Source of the DNA: Paracyclopina nana
Taxonomy: Eukaryota; Arthropoda; Copepoda; Cyclopoida; Cyclopettidae
Reading direction: 5' to 3'
Length of the DNA stretch: 64,000 nucleotides
Assembly (NCBI GenBank): GCA_019096065.1
Contig: JAGUCH010000007.1
Span: forward strand, 2,192,501 to 2,256,500
Positions 49,752-61,074 of the stretch are shown piece by piece. Under the pieces are notes generated by a model, which was given only the letters and a program-made list of their open reading frames with translations, was not told the DNA's origin and searched no databases. Both the position numbers and the translations under genes were made by a program. The stretch's first letter is position 1. Every line of letters starts with the position of its first letter.

Positions 49752-52441
49752 TCACTCATCCTCGTTGGTGCTGTTTCCACTTGCTCCTGCTTTCAAGTAA
49801 GTCTGATCAAAAAGCTCCAACTTGTTGGCAATGAAATTGGCCTGATTCCTCAAGAGCTTTGACTTTGATGCAGCCTCATCAAGCATCTTGAGCTTGGAAT
49901 CAATGCGGTTAATGTCTTGCTTCATATCTGTGGTAGTTTCGTCCACAAGGTGACAGAGTCTGGCAAAGGTCGATGACAGCTCTTGCTGCACTTGGTGCGA
50001 ACAATTGGCCGAGGTCATGTCCACCACCAGCCTCAGCTTTCGGGCTGCATGATCAACATATTGCCTCTTGAACTCCTTGCACTTGGCAGTATTGGTCCAC
50101 GTCATGCGCTCGTACAGATAAATTCCGCCATAGACTCCTACACTGAAGACAAGCACTCTCCAGCCAACGGTCTTGAGGAGCAGACCACCCACTAGAAGCC
50201 CACCCATGGTCCCTTGGGAGGTCAGAGTTGCAATGGCAACCTTAGACACGACCGACCAATCATCTTGGGGAAGAATGAATTCGTTGGATGCCGTTTCTGG
50301 AGATCCTGGAGCGCCAAGGCCACGTGGTATCGTAGATTTCCTGTGAATGCAAACTTTTAGCGATTTCAAATTGGGTTTATTTTAAGTCATTACTTGTTAG
50401 ATCCAGCCGCCATAAATCTCCTCATGAGAGCAGCAAAACCAAGGCTGAACTTGAACCGAATGTCTTCCTGGAAATCAGCGCAGAGGCTGTCAAAGTGGAG
50501 GTGGTAAAGGACCTCAAATGACTCGCGTCGGGGTAAAATGTTGCGCGAGAATTGCTGCCTCTCAGCAGGCAACAAGGCTGTCATCCTTTCAATCATTTCC
50601 TGCTCATGGCTCTCGATGTTGACTTGCAGATCCGATGACAGCCTCATCTTGAGGTTGGAGCCAATGCCAGATTCAATATGGTGGTTGATCCGCGACTTGT
50701 ACACATTCATCACGAGAGGATCTGGGTGAAATGGATCATTGAACTCGTCAACCAGGATGGACAATCTGCGAATCTCCTCAGACATGGCCTTGCCCACCTT
50801 ATACTCGACATCCTCAGTGATGGAGTGGATTTTCTGTTTCATCTCCAATGTCATGAGGTCCAACTGTTTGGTAGTGAAATCACAACGATCCCAAAGCTCT
50901 TTTTTGGCTGTTGTCAACGATTTTTGCGAGGCCTAACAGAGAATAGGAGTTCAAAGTCCATTATATAACTTTACTTTAACAGTAGTACCTGGGCATTATT
51001 GAGGACTTCAGCCATCACAGCAGCCATATCCTTGACAATAAGTTGTCCTTTCTTGGAATGAGAAGAAAACTTGGTCTGCACAGCACTTTGTGACAAGCAT
51101 GCAGTGAACTCTCGCTCGAACCTCTGGAACTCTAAATACCGAGGGAAAAAATCCTCCGTGGATATTTGAGGGGGTTGCCCTTTAGCTTCCTTAAATGTGA
51201 ATTCTATTTAACATTTGCCACTTTCATAAGCATGCATATTTCACTCACTTGCATACGAGCCTGAAGAGCTTCTTTGGCTGAAATGAAGAAAATCCTTTCT
51301 TCAGCCTCAGCTCGGTTGGAGCACACTTTCAACTCATTCACCAGGAATTTGATGGCTCTGTCTGTATGCTGAGACTTGACTTCGTTTTGCATATCTTCAC
51401 CCGCAAATGCATCGGATCGATTGTGAACGATGAATATGTTGGGGTTGGACAGACGCTCTGACACTTTGTGAAAGAATTTCTGAAGCGCAAAAAACACCTT
51501 TAAATAGCGTAATCGTAAATAAGGCTGTCTGCACCTTTTCTGTCAGCATGATTGTCGACTCAGCATTTGCAACCAGGACAAACACGTCGCTGTCAAGGCA
51601 AAACTTGTCGATCCACTCGTCCAGATCCGTCTCTACGTCTATGCCAGGCGAGTCGATGAGGACCACTTCTTCCTCCAACATTTTGCACTTTTCGTTGGGC
51701 CAGATGATCCTCACTTTGGCGTTGGACTCAAGCTTTTCAGAGCACAATGCATTGCCCAGTTGAGATATCGACTGAACGGGTTTGCGGTCTTGCGAGTCCT
51801 CTGTCAATAGATAGGCCTCTTTTTCAGGGCAGCCTTCGACTTGGAGGAAACACGACGTGGTGTGGCCAATGCCAGTGGGTAAAATGCGTTCGCCCAATAA
51901 AGCATTGATTGCTGTGCTTTTTCCATTGCTGGTCCTTCCAAAAAACACAACCTGTAACATTAAAAGCGCACTCATACATTCTGCTGATGACGACACAAGT
52001 CATTTTTGAGGTTCACTTCCAAAAAGCAAGTTAATCATCAAAAATGATTATAAGTTGATTGACTTCAGAAAAATGCAAAGAGTGACTACAAAAGTTGGTC
52101 ACCTTCATGTGGTTGCGTTTCAAAACACTGGAAATGGCCTCCAACTGAGTTTTGTAGGTTTGTGCTCGCACCACACAATCCTCGGGCACAACTTGAAACA
52201 GCGAGTCCCTTTCCATCGTTTCATCCTTGCGCCGCTGCTCTTCTTGCTCTTGCGAAAAGGCGTGCAAAAACTTGGCCACTTCGCACCCGTAAGCCAAAAT
52301 TTCCTCGTAGATCGAGTTGATTTTGGACTTGGCCCGACCGAACCGCTTGAGCGGTGACAACGCCGAACTTGAGGAGTTCTTCGTGGCCACCGAAGTAGCC
52401 GATGTCGTTGAAGGCATGGTGTCGTTCAAACGCCCGCTCAT
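49752..52441 (-). CDS. Marf: Mitofusin (mitochondrial outer-membrane fusion GTPase)
   Basis: Six exons: 52441-52103, 51951-51535, 51479-51249, 51189-50989, 50932-50394 and 50340-49752. They total 2,316 nt (771 residues, the usual size). The dynamin-like GTPase has G1 GRTSNGKST (about 118-126), the switch-I-type [10 protein letters not shown]3 DSPG and G4-like HNRSD. A heptad-repeat/helical region follows, then the paired transmembrane segment ([20 protein letters not shown] and [14 protein letters not shown], about 620-656) and a C-terminal coiled coil ([20 protein letters not shown]). It drives outer-membrane fusion of mitochondria. Four of the five introns are 53-152 nt. Confidence 0.93.
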
Positions 52442-53041
52442 GTTAACATCTGCCGTCCATTTTGATGAAAAATCACTCGCTTGACTTTCCGGACTGTTTA
52501 CAATTCAGCTCACGCGTCACGTGACCACTCTGAGCACCATCTTTTGTTGTCAAAATTCAAACGCTGCGCGGGAAACGTTCTGAAATGGATAATGCATGAA
52601 AATGAAAGTGAGCCAAAGTAAGGAATCCTTTGTTTTTGCGAATCAAATACAGTTTCTGTATTTCGCGATTTTTCTTTCAACGTAGTGTCATTTCGCGATA
52701 ATTTTTATTCAGTGCCAATTATTTTGTTCCCTAGCCATTTAACGAGATTTGAGATTTCGTGGGCAATGAAATGGAGACATTGTTGATTCCAATTGCGAAA
52801 TACTGAAAATAGCAAAAACCTCATCATGTACCCAAATAGTGAAACATGATTCATGAGCGGCTTAGCGACACGCGCTCGATCGACTCCGCTCTCGAGTTCC
52901 AGAGCTGAAACTGAGCACAGTGCGATGAGAGATGATTTTAGATGACAGCAGGGCACAGGTCACGTGGGCTGTCTCAGTCGACGACATTTTTAGCAACTTC
53001 ATAAGTAGACATTCCCCATTTTTTCCGCACACATCTTCAGC
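52442..53041. other. Divergent promoter region
   Basis: 600 bp between the mitofusin start (minus) and the next start (plus). It contains CACGTGACC near 52516 (an E-box-like CACGTG) and another CACGTGGG near 52961. No gene seen. Confidence 0.4.
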
Positions 53042-53741
53042 ATGGCACAAGCCGCTGTTGTTGCCAATGGCCACATACCCGTCCAGCACCACTGGATCCC
53101 CTCCATCGACGACTTTTGGGACGCGGTTCAGCGCGTCAAAGCCAACTTTGCCGCAGGCTTCCGGACTGGCATCGAGAGGACTTGCGTGGACATTTGGCAC
53201 TGGGTCCGATCATGGCCAGTGTGGAACCGTTTGCCCTGGGACAGGATTCGGGAGCTGGAGAACCGGATCATGCCCATCTACCTGGCGATCGTGCACAAGA
53301 TCATAGAATTGGGTACATGGCACCAGTTAAACTAATCCGTTTCCTCAACAGTAATCCAAGGTTTCCTGAGCAGGTGAGCAAGGCCTGGATGTGGCCAGGC
53401 GGGTGTATGCCAAGGTGTACGAGTGGTCTCCGGGATTTGTGCGGCAAAGGCTCGACTGGGCCAGCCACCAGTTGCAGCGGCTCGTGGACAGGTTGAGGCG
53501 GTGGATCCGCATCCACGTGGACCCCAATCAGCTGATGCAGATCCTCAGGCTGACCAAGTCGCCCATCATCGCTGCCAAGGCCAATGGTGCAAATGGTGCT
53601 GCAGCAGCGGCCGCGCATGACGTTGACGAGGTTGACGAGGAGAATGAGGATGAGGAGCAAGCCGAGCAGATGAGCGCGGAAGAAGCTGCATCCGGAGATG
53701 ATGAGGACACTGCAGAAGATGAGAAGGCCAAGCGCGAATGA
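53042..53741 (+). CDS. Unrecognised helical protein with acidic tail
   Basis: Two exons, 53042-53312 and 53374-53741: 639 nt, 212 residues. The body is a series of Trp- and Arg-rich amphipathic helices (DFWDAVQRVKANFAAGFRTG, WHWVRSWPVWNRLPWDRI, RLVDRLRRWIRIHVDPNQL). The last 50 residues are an Ala run followed by a highly acidic stretch (DEVDEENEDEEQAEQ). There is no signal peptide. Amphipathic helices of this kind can sit on lipid surfaces, but that is speculation and I know no family for it. A second acceptor 9 nt downstream (53383) keeps the frame, so two isoforms differing by three residues are possible. AATAAA at 53878 fits its 3' end. Confidence 0.72.
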
Positions 53742-54079
53742 GTTTTGAATGTGTATTTAGCTTTTTTAATATCACGAATCATGGAAGCCGATCAGGGAAT
53801 AGACTCTTGATGTACCTTTTTAACTTATCATCATTTCCTTTGCTCGGCAAATTCTGACTGGGGCCAAAATTTAACTCAATAAAATTCCTCACGCTATATC
53901 TGAAAAAAGTCTCGTCTATTTACCCGTTCTCGCGCTCGTAAGTCATATTGGAAGGGTGCGAGGCTGCCTTAAAATAAAGCAACGAGTTCGCTCGAGTTGA
54001 TTTATCGCGAAATTTTTTGGCAATCAAAACAAAGCAGCGCTACAACAATTCGTTAATTTCGTTTTCTGTTTAGTGTGTC
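53742..54079. other. 3' UTR and intergenic gap
   Basis: 338 bp between same-strand genes. AATAAA at 53878-53883 probably ends the upstream transcript. The remaining 190 bp should hold the promoter of the glycosyltransferase. Confidence 0.5.
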
Positions 54080-54994
54080 ATGGTGAAACAGGTCAAGTTT
54101 CTGGCAGTGTTGACTTGTCTCGTGTTGTGCGTGTACGTGATTTATCGTTGGTCAAGACCCTCGTCGCCTTTTCTTTTAAATGTCAAAGTGCCGAATGTTG
54201 TGCATTTCGCACTAATCAAGGACGCTAATGTGGTCGAGTCCAAAGAGACGTTTGACTTCATTGGAGCCACGGCCATTTTATCAGCGTTCTTCAACCACAA
54301 ACCAGAGGTGATTTTTCTGCATACCAACATTGAAAACTTCACTGGCAAATATTGGAGCGTGTTGACATCCGTCATTGGCGAAAAACTCAAGATTAATCCA
54401 ACTGCCAGACCATCTCACGTGTTTGGGTCGCCCTTGTCATCAGTGTACCATTCCACTGACATCATCCGAATTCGCACCCTGTACGACCAAGGTGGAATTT
54501 TCCTGGACTTGGACACTTTTGTGGTTCAGCCTTTAACCCCGTTTTTCGACAACGAATGCACCATTGGTTGGCCCGAAGGGCAGAACATTGGCACTCAAGT
54601 GATTGTTGCTAAGCCTCGCGCTCATTTTCTGCAGCTGTGGCTTCAAAGCTACAAGGAATATAGAGCTTCAATGTGGTACTACAATGCTGGAGAATCTCCA
54701 ACCAAGAACATTCTAGAAAAAAGCCCTAACCTGGTCACCAGAATTCCTGTCCTGTTTGGCGTTCAAGGACTGTCAAAACAACTGTATCGTATGTACACTT
54801 GGGAAGAGTGGCACAAGTTTTACACCATACATTTGCTAGCTCGTCATCGATCTTACCTCGAAGCTGATGACGTGAAAGAGTCGGGAATTGTTGAATTCAA
54901 CGAGGAAAATATTCAGGGCTACAAAAAGCCCTTTGGTGAAATTGCGAGGTCCATCTGGAACAGGGAAGAAGTGAAGCCATTATGGCAGAAATGA
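54080..54994 (+). CDS. Type II membrane glycosyltransferase with DXD motif (GT32-like)
   Basis: An intronless 304-residue frame. A short cytoplasmic head (MVKQVK) and signal anchor (FLAVLTCLVLCVYVIYRW, about 7-24) give Golgi type II topology. The core has YHSTDIIRIRTLYDQGGIFL followed by DLDTFVV: the DLD is the metal/nucleotide-sugar-binding DXD of the Gly_transf_sug family, related to alpha-1,4-galactosyltransferase. GWPEGQNIGTQVIVAKP follows. It probably transfers a hexose from a UDP-sugar in the Golgi; donor and acceptor cannot be read. The stop overlaps the start region of the downstream C2H2 frame by 4-13 nt. Confidence 0.82.
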   Translation: MVKQVKFLAVLTCLVLCVYVIYRWSRPSSPFLLNVKVPNVVHFALIKDANVVESKETFDFIGATAILSAFFNHKPEVIFLHTNIENFTGKYWSVLTSVIGEKLKINPTARPSHVFGSPLSSVYHSTDIIRIRTLYDQGGIFLDLDTFVVQPLTPFFDNECTIGWPEGQNIGTQVIVAKPRAHFLQLWLQSYKEYRASMWYYNAGESPTKNILEKSPNLVTRIPVLFGVQGLSKQLYRMYTWEEWHKFYTIHLLARHRSYLEADDVKESGIVEFNEENIQGYKKPFGEIARSIWNREEVKPLWQK

Positions 54995-56198
54995 CAGATT
55001 TGTTTCGGTGTGGAGCCTGCTTATTCGAGTGCTGTGATTTGAATGCCTTTCTTGAGCACAAAAATGAATGTGCAACGCTTGCTGAAAAAACTGATGAAAA
55101 GGATGAAGAGCATGTTGAAATCATTGAAACGCCTCTCTTCCAAGAGCCACTGGTTGTCGACAGTTTGACTTGTCATTTATGCTTGAAGAGGTTCAAGAAA
55201 AAGTATAACCTACAGCAACATATACTCATTCATTCGGACTCAAAGGCATTCCAATGTGACATTTGCGCAAAGACATTTGTGCAAAAAGCCAATTTGCGGA
55301 AACACCTCGGCATCCATCAAAATAATAAAAAAGATGTCCAGTTTACTGAAGACATTGACTTTGAAGTTGTCACCAAGAAGGGACGAAAGGTTGAGGTTGT
55401 GGCAAAGAAAAGTGTCAAATGTGCATCATGCAATGGCGAGTTTGAAAACTTGCTCGAACTGAAAAAACACTCTTGCCAACATGAATCCAAAGATGTTCAC
55501 AGGTGTGAAAAATGCGGGCAAGTCTTTGCTTTGAGTAAATACCTGAGAAGCCACCAAAAAATCTGCAGTCATAGTGAAACATTTACCTGCTCACTTTGTC
55601 CTAAAAGTTTTGCACTCGAAATCTACTTGAAGAAGCATTTGATGACACATGCTTCGTCTGTGATTGAATGTCCTGTTTGCAAAAAGACATTCAAAAGAGC
55701 AGACAACCTGAAGAGACATAGAAAAATGCACGAGAAGGAAGCCCAAGTGTACGTTTGTCCTTTTCAGCCATATTCGGCATGTTCTAAGCAGTTCCATAGG
55801 TATGACAAGCTAAAGGATCACATCAAAACCCATGGAGAGTAAGTGATGAAAAACGTTGGAAAACGATGTGTGAAATCAAATAATTCTCTTATTTTCAGTG
55901 TCAAGCCGGTGAAACGTCCTATTTGCCAAGTTCATATTTGGGATACCCAAGAAAAGTTGTCACACATGGAAAATGCTCATGGTCAAGCTCCAATATCTGA
56001 TGAAACTGCTAACGACGTAACAGTAAGCTCTACATTTGCTTTTAAAAATCATCCTTCAATGAAAGGTTTTTTCATTTTCAGGACTGTGATCCTTCTGGTG
56101 AAACTGAAATGTTGCCAATCAATGATCTTCGAATTGAAGTTATCTCTCAGCCTTCCACAGACGACGAATTAGCATTTTTTGTTCTGCAAAATGAATAG
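54982..56198 (+). CDS. C2H2 zinc-finger protein overlapping the glycosyltransferase end
   Basis: Three exons: 54982-55838, 55899-56022 and 56082-56198. They total 1,098 nt (365 residues). Classical fingers begin at CHLCLKRFKKKYNLQQH (about 65), CDICAKTF (91), CASCNGEF, CEKCGQVFALSKYLRSH, CSLCPKSF and CPVCKKTFKRADNLKRH. A longer final finger reads CPFQPYSACSKQFHRYDKLK. An atypical Cys-rich N-terminus (CGACLFECCDLNAFLEHKNE) precedes them. It should be a nuclear DNA- or RNA-binding protein; the orthologue is not recognised. The first Met (54982) overlaps the upstream ORF by 13 nt. The second Met (54991) makes an ATGA overlap. An unseen 5' exon is possible. The stop is 28 bp from the convergent RAB3GAP1 stop. 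Confidence 0.8.
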
Positions 56199-56226
56199 TA
56201 TTATATTTTATTAAAATCTTGTGTGA

Positions 56227-59200
56227 TCACATGAATTGTTGGTCTATTGATAACGCACTCGCCACTCTAAACTCGTTATTTTTCAGGCAGCAAAACATTC
56301 GCTGCGGTGAGGCCTGTGAATAAGTGTAAGGCCTGGACACATTGACTTTGAGCACAAATTCTCTCGAATATGGGCTAGGAAATGGACTGCATTGCAAGTC
56401 CTCCTCATTCAGGATCATATTGGCAGCCTTGAAGGCATCCTTGAACATTTGTGTGACAAGTTGTCCCACTGGGCCTCTAGATCCTCCAATGGCATGGACC
56501 TCAGGCTTCACGTACAATTGCTGAACAAAGGCTGCCAACTGAGATGACACAGCCTCCTTGTCCTCCTTATGAGCCTTGGACTCGACCTTTTCAGCATTCT
56601 TCAAAAACTTGGCTTGCAAGGAGAAAGCCTGGGAAATCTTTTTCTCAGCCAGGTGGATCTGGCTGATGACATCGTTCACCAGAGCTGTTCTCCTAACCAA
56701 TTCAGCCTGCAAAATGTCAGCGTCTTCGTCACCTTCTATCGACTTGAAATGCTTCACTTCTGGCATGCATCTCAACCTTGAAAGAATGCTGAGCTTCTGC
56801 ATGGCATTGCCTATGATTTCATTGATTTGTGGAATGCCCTCTAGTGAAGCCTCTGGAGCTTCAGACAGGATTCTGGCAATGCTGCAATGCTGCAATACTG
56901 GCATCAGCATGTGAGCAGCTTCACTAGGCTTCAAGCTGGTCAAATATTGCAAAGCCTTCTCAGCCTCCCTGGTATCATCAAAGAGCCTCTTTTGCCTCTT
57001 GGCTGGCACAGGCTTGGCATTGTCCCAAGCCTCCCTCCAGAGGTTGCCCTCGCATTCCATTCTTGCACTCATCATGCCCTAAAAAGATGTTTTTCAGGTA
57101 ATTTAGGTGCGAATCTCAATTTTTCTCTATGTACCTTGTCATTGTCCCAGTCCCTTGGAGAATGCCATCTTACAAAGTCAGCCAATACTGATCCAGGATT
57201 GGCTGCCTTGAACGACTCCATGTCAGACATAAGAGAGGCCGATTGCATCTTGGCCCTCATTTGAGCGCCTTTGGCATCCATGCCAAGTTGCAGAAGAATT
57301 TCAGCTTGCTCAGCAAGCATGTCTTCTGTCAAAGGAGTTGGATCTTGGCAGATTGGTATGTACAGGTAGTCATCATGCTGGAGCAGCTTTAACTTTCCCA
57401 GCCTTTTAAGCCTGCCAACTGGTTCTTTGCTCCACACAGGAATTTCCTGCTTTCCATCAGTTTCATCACAGTCATAAAATTGCTCTTCATCCCCAGATGA
57501 CTCATTGACATCGATTTCTTCATCAGAAGCCTCCTCTTGGGCTGGTTCTTCTTCCTGCTTGGCTGAGTCTCTGGCAAGCTTCTTTTCAATGCAGCAATTG
57601 ATCATCTGTAGCTTTTGATGCAGCAAGCAAAAACCATGGTCAGGTTGACCTGATGGCAAGCCTGGCAATAATTGTCCATTCTCCCATCTAAACCTGACTT
57701 CTAGCAGGAACTCATGCATTAAATGAGCCAAAGGCTTCAATCCTCCCAAGACATGCAGGCAATGTGCAAATACAATGCTCAGTCTCCAGACAAGTCCATC
57801 AATGGGACATGACTTGATGGAGATCCCTCTCAGGCTAGAAAACTTCAACTGGTTGGAAGACAAATCTGAAGGGTATGGATGAGTTGGGTCTGGAGATGCA
57901 TCTGGAAATAAGTAGTCCAAAATTCTGATCAAATGATCAGCTTTGATTGGCCCTCCAATGGAGGCTGCCCTAGTCAATCTTGTAACTGGATCCGCAATAA
58001 TGGAGGACAATGAATAACCAGTTGACGAGCCACCAGTAAGCCTATCAAAGACATCAGGAATCTTGTCCAAGTTGCTATCACGATTGGGATCTTTGAACAT
58101 GTCTTCTCCCAAGAGCTGCTTGATAGTTAATTCTTGATCACAAATCGAGTTGAACAACTTGAGGTACTCAAAAAGAAGGCACTGGGGATTATCCTCAAAT
58201 TGACAGCTGATGGCCCAAGCTGGAGCCTCTAATAGATCCAGGTCTGAGTGGACATCATTGTCAACAATGATGTCTTCAGACAAGTCATACCATGTGGCAT
58301 GCAGTTTAAGGTTTTTCACAGGATCTTTGGCTGTTCCAAATGGGAGCTGACTCAAGTCCTGGACAAGGTTGGGGCCATAGATGCCAGAGAACATGTCAAG
58401 GTCTGGAGATGGCTGGCTCCATTCATGAGTTGTCCAATCATCTAAAATGAAGGTGAACCTGGCAGTCACTTTGACACTCGGAAACTCCAGCTCATTTGCG
58501 CAATCAAGCTTTATCTTAGCCTTGAACAAGTTCAACAGTCCTGTCAAGTTGTCACAGTCAGGAGGTTTCTTGCCCAAAACAATCATTTCGTAGTTGGTTC
58601 GAATGCCACCGCCAATGGCAATTCCTACATACATATTCTTGTGACGATCCATGACTTGAACAAAGCATGGAACTGAGCACTTGGAATTGTTCAATGCAAC
58701 CGCCAAGGTGCTCAAGACCAATTTGGACCTTGTTTCATTGTCAATGTCTTCTTTTTCATTCTTGCCAGGCGACAAAACAATGAAATGCTCCAGCCCATAG
58801 TAGTAATGAATTAGGTGGCATTTCATGGGGAACTCTTTGCTGCCGGGAGCCATCATTTCATGCACAAATGGCGGCGTTGCCCCTCTCCATGACCTAGAAA
58901 AGATCAAAAATCATTTACAATTCATGAAAGTACCGACATAATTAAAGAGCAAATGTTCGGAAATTCAAGGAAGAATGCAACATCCAAAGTGAAAAGACTG
59001 CAATGAATGGAAAATGGAAAAATGCATGAAAAAATGAATAACCTTGATTGTTCCGCTTCATTAGCTTCTTCAGGATTAGCAACTCCTTTGGAAACCTCCA
59101 TGACATTGAAATCGAACCCATAAAAATTCAGCTCTTTGTTACGAATCTTCCATGAATCTCCCTTGACAAGTCCACTTTTATTGCCATGCAGATGCCATTC

Positions 59201-59347
59201 TCTCAAAAGATGCTCAATTTGTGAAATGAACTTTTCCCAAGGAGAAGGCGATGTAAAGTCATCAATTTCAAACAGTTCCGAGGCTGACTCGATCAAGTTC
59301 TCATCCAAGTCATCATCGTAGTACAAATGAGGCCCCAAGTGTGCCAT
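56227..59347 (-). CDS. RAB3GAP1: Rab3 GTPase-activating protein catalytic subunit
   Basis: Three coding exons: 59347-59043, 58893-57135 and 57078-56227. They total 2,916 nt (971 residues; human 981). The N-terminus (FEIDDFTSPSPWEKFISQIE) and WRGATPPFVHEMMAPGSKEF, MKCHLIHYYYGLEHFIVLSP and PGLPSGQPDHGFCLLHQKLQ are family blocks. An acidic insert (about 590-615) is followed by the Rab3GAP catalytic domain. This includes VLADFVRWHSPRDW, the stretch holding the catalytic Arg of the human protein. With RAB3GAP2 it acts as a GAP for Rab3 and as exchange factor for Rab18, in lipid droplets, ER and autophagy. Confidence 0.93.
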
Positions 59348-59714
59348 TTTTCGGCCTTAACCAAAAAATCCGTAATTCCTTTGTTTTGTTATGATTTTGA
59401 CAAAAGGCGAAGTGCTACCAGATTAAGTGGCAAAAAAGGAGCCAAAAGGGTCGTCTCCAAAAACGCCATATCTGGCGCCAATTATTATTTTTTTTCTTTT
59501 TCACAATGAAAATTGGAATGCTTTTTTGTACTGCAAAAACTGATGACGAGGAAAATGATTGGAAAAAATGAATAGCAGCAACTTTGAATGAAAGCAGATT
59601 TCTCACATTTGATCAATTCATGAATTGACTAGCATAAATGCTCGATTAATTCGACTGGTTGACTCAGTTGGCCACCAATGCTGCCTAGTGGCACACACAG
59701 TCTACTTTAAAAAA
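59348..59714. other. Divergent promoter region
   Basis: 367 bp between the RAB3GAP1 start (minus) and the DM4/DM12 start (plus). AT-rich; no motif I can name and no extra gene. Confidence 0.4.
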
Positions 59715-60472
59715 ATGAGACAAATTTGCCTCTTTTTCTTGCTTGTCAGAGCCACTTTTGCTTTCAAGTCTTTGGTAGCTTTGGAAGATGACTCAAAGGC
59801 ATTATTATCAAGGCAAAGAAGATTTCTCATTCCAAGCACAACTGGTTGGTCATTCACCTTGAGATTCACTTTGAAATTCCCCTTGGAAGGATTGGGTACA
59901 TCCATGGACTTGAATGTTCCCTTTCCATACTCATTCTCACTACCAAGGTAATTCCTGAATTTCACACCCTTAAAAACTTCCATCCAATAACAATTGATTT
60001 CAGCATTGGAAGGAAAAAGCGAGATGTGTCAAGCCACTTTTATGATAGAGAGGTGGCTATCAAAACTATTGAAAAATATATGCCATCAATAGTGAGCTTG
60101 CCATCTGGTATTACGAGCCATGATTGCATGCTCAGAGCAATCTGCGAAGTTGCCAGAACACCTGCCAATGATGATGGCCTCATGGGAGATATGGTTAACC
60201 TTCTTCTAACTCCATCTCATGTTTTGGACAAGCTCGCTTTGGAATCTGATTATCTGGATGCCCAGAGGACTGGGCACTTTTTTCAAAACTGCGCCAAATA
60301 TGAGGCAAACTGTCCCATGTCTCTTTTTGAGGTAAATTATTAGCAACACATAATGGACTGATATTGAAAAATCACATTATTTTCATTTCAGTGCATTGAA
60401 AATGATAATCTTGATGCGTGGCCAAGCAGCATAAATTCTTTGTCAAACCACACAGCTCTTGCCTTTCCCTAG
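59715..60472 (+). CDS. DM4/DM12 family secreted protein
   Basis: Three exons: 59715-59947, 60004-60331 and 60392-60472. They total 642 nt (213 residues). The signal peptide is MRQICLFFLLVRATFA. Next comes the DM4/DM12 opening (RQRRFLIPSTTGWSFTLRFT), a basic dibasic stretch (RKKRD) that may be cleaved, and the Cys-bearing core (HDCMLRAICEVARTP, VLDKLALESDYLDAQRTG, NCAKYEANCPMSLFE). The family is arthropod-specific and of unknown function. AATAAA at 60514 fits the 3' end. The start was chosen as the Met before the signal peptide, not the upstream in-frame Met at 59625. Confidence 0.85.
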
Positions 60473-60580
60473 AAGAATTATCAATCAATTTTTCCCCTTT
60501 AATAATGACAAAAAATAAAGAGTTCTTGATGTAATAAGCCATCCTGGTGATACTAAAATAAAGTGTATGATTTGTGTGCA

Positions 60581-60913
60581 TCAGTTTGGAACTTGATCTT
60601 CATTAGTTGTTGCATCAAAGTGATCAAAAACATGCTGCTCGAATTGCTCATAGTCATCACTGATGACCTCCTCACACATTGGACACAAATGATCACTAGC
60701 AGTATTTATGGTATCTTGAAGTAGCAGCTTGATGCTGAATATCTTGAGCAAATTTTGCTTGAGCAACACTTGCTGATCCAATAGACATTGCTTAAGCTCA
60801 AGCGTTGATTGCTGACACTTGGCCAATTGTACCAGGGTTTCATCATCAGTTTTGTCCGGTTTCTCTTCATCATGAAGAGCAAAACTTGCTGTTGTGAATT
60901 CCTCTGAGCACAT
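60581..60913 (-). CDS. Small coiled-coil protein with a UBZ-like zinc finger
   Basis: A 110-residue frame. After an acidic head (EEKPDKTDDE), residues about 27-67 form a likely coiled coil (STLELKQCLLDQQVLLKQNL). The C-terminal CPMCEEVISDDYEQFEQHVF ... DHF has the CX2C-X(13)-H-X3-H layout and the acidic centre of the ubiquitin-binding C2H2 fingers in TAX1BP1/optineurin-type proteins. It may be a truncated autophagy-receptor relative or a last exon of a longer gene. An acceptor-like AG before the Met is present, but no convincing upstream exon was found. Confidence 0.5.
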   Translation of the reverse strand: MCSEEFTTASFALHDEEKPDKTDDETLVQLAKCQQSTLELKQCLLDQQVLLKQNLLKIFSIKLLLQDTINTASDHLCPMCEEVISDDYEQFEQHVFDHFDATTNEDQVPN

Positions 60914-61074
60914 TTTTCAGCACACACCTGTTGCTGCCTGCATAAATAAAAGCAGACATATACTTCAAGTCCACCTGTCAAGGCCGCACTAAGCAAAACA
61001 ATGAGAATGAAATAATTAGACACATCTAATATTGTATTAATCAATAATTTGCATTAATTATTACGCTCAACAAC

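Noticed and set aside
59625-59714. Upstream in-frame Met for the DM4/DM12 protein
   Set aside because: The Met at 59715 starts a clean signal peptide, as expected for the family.
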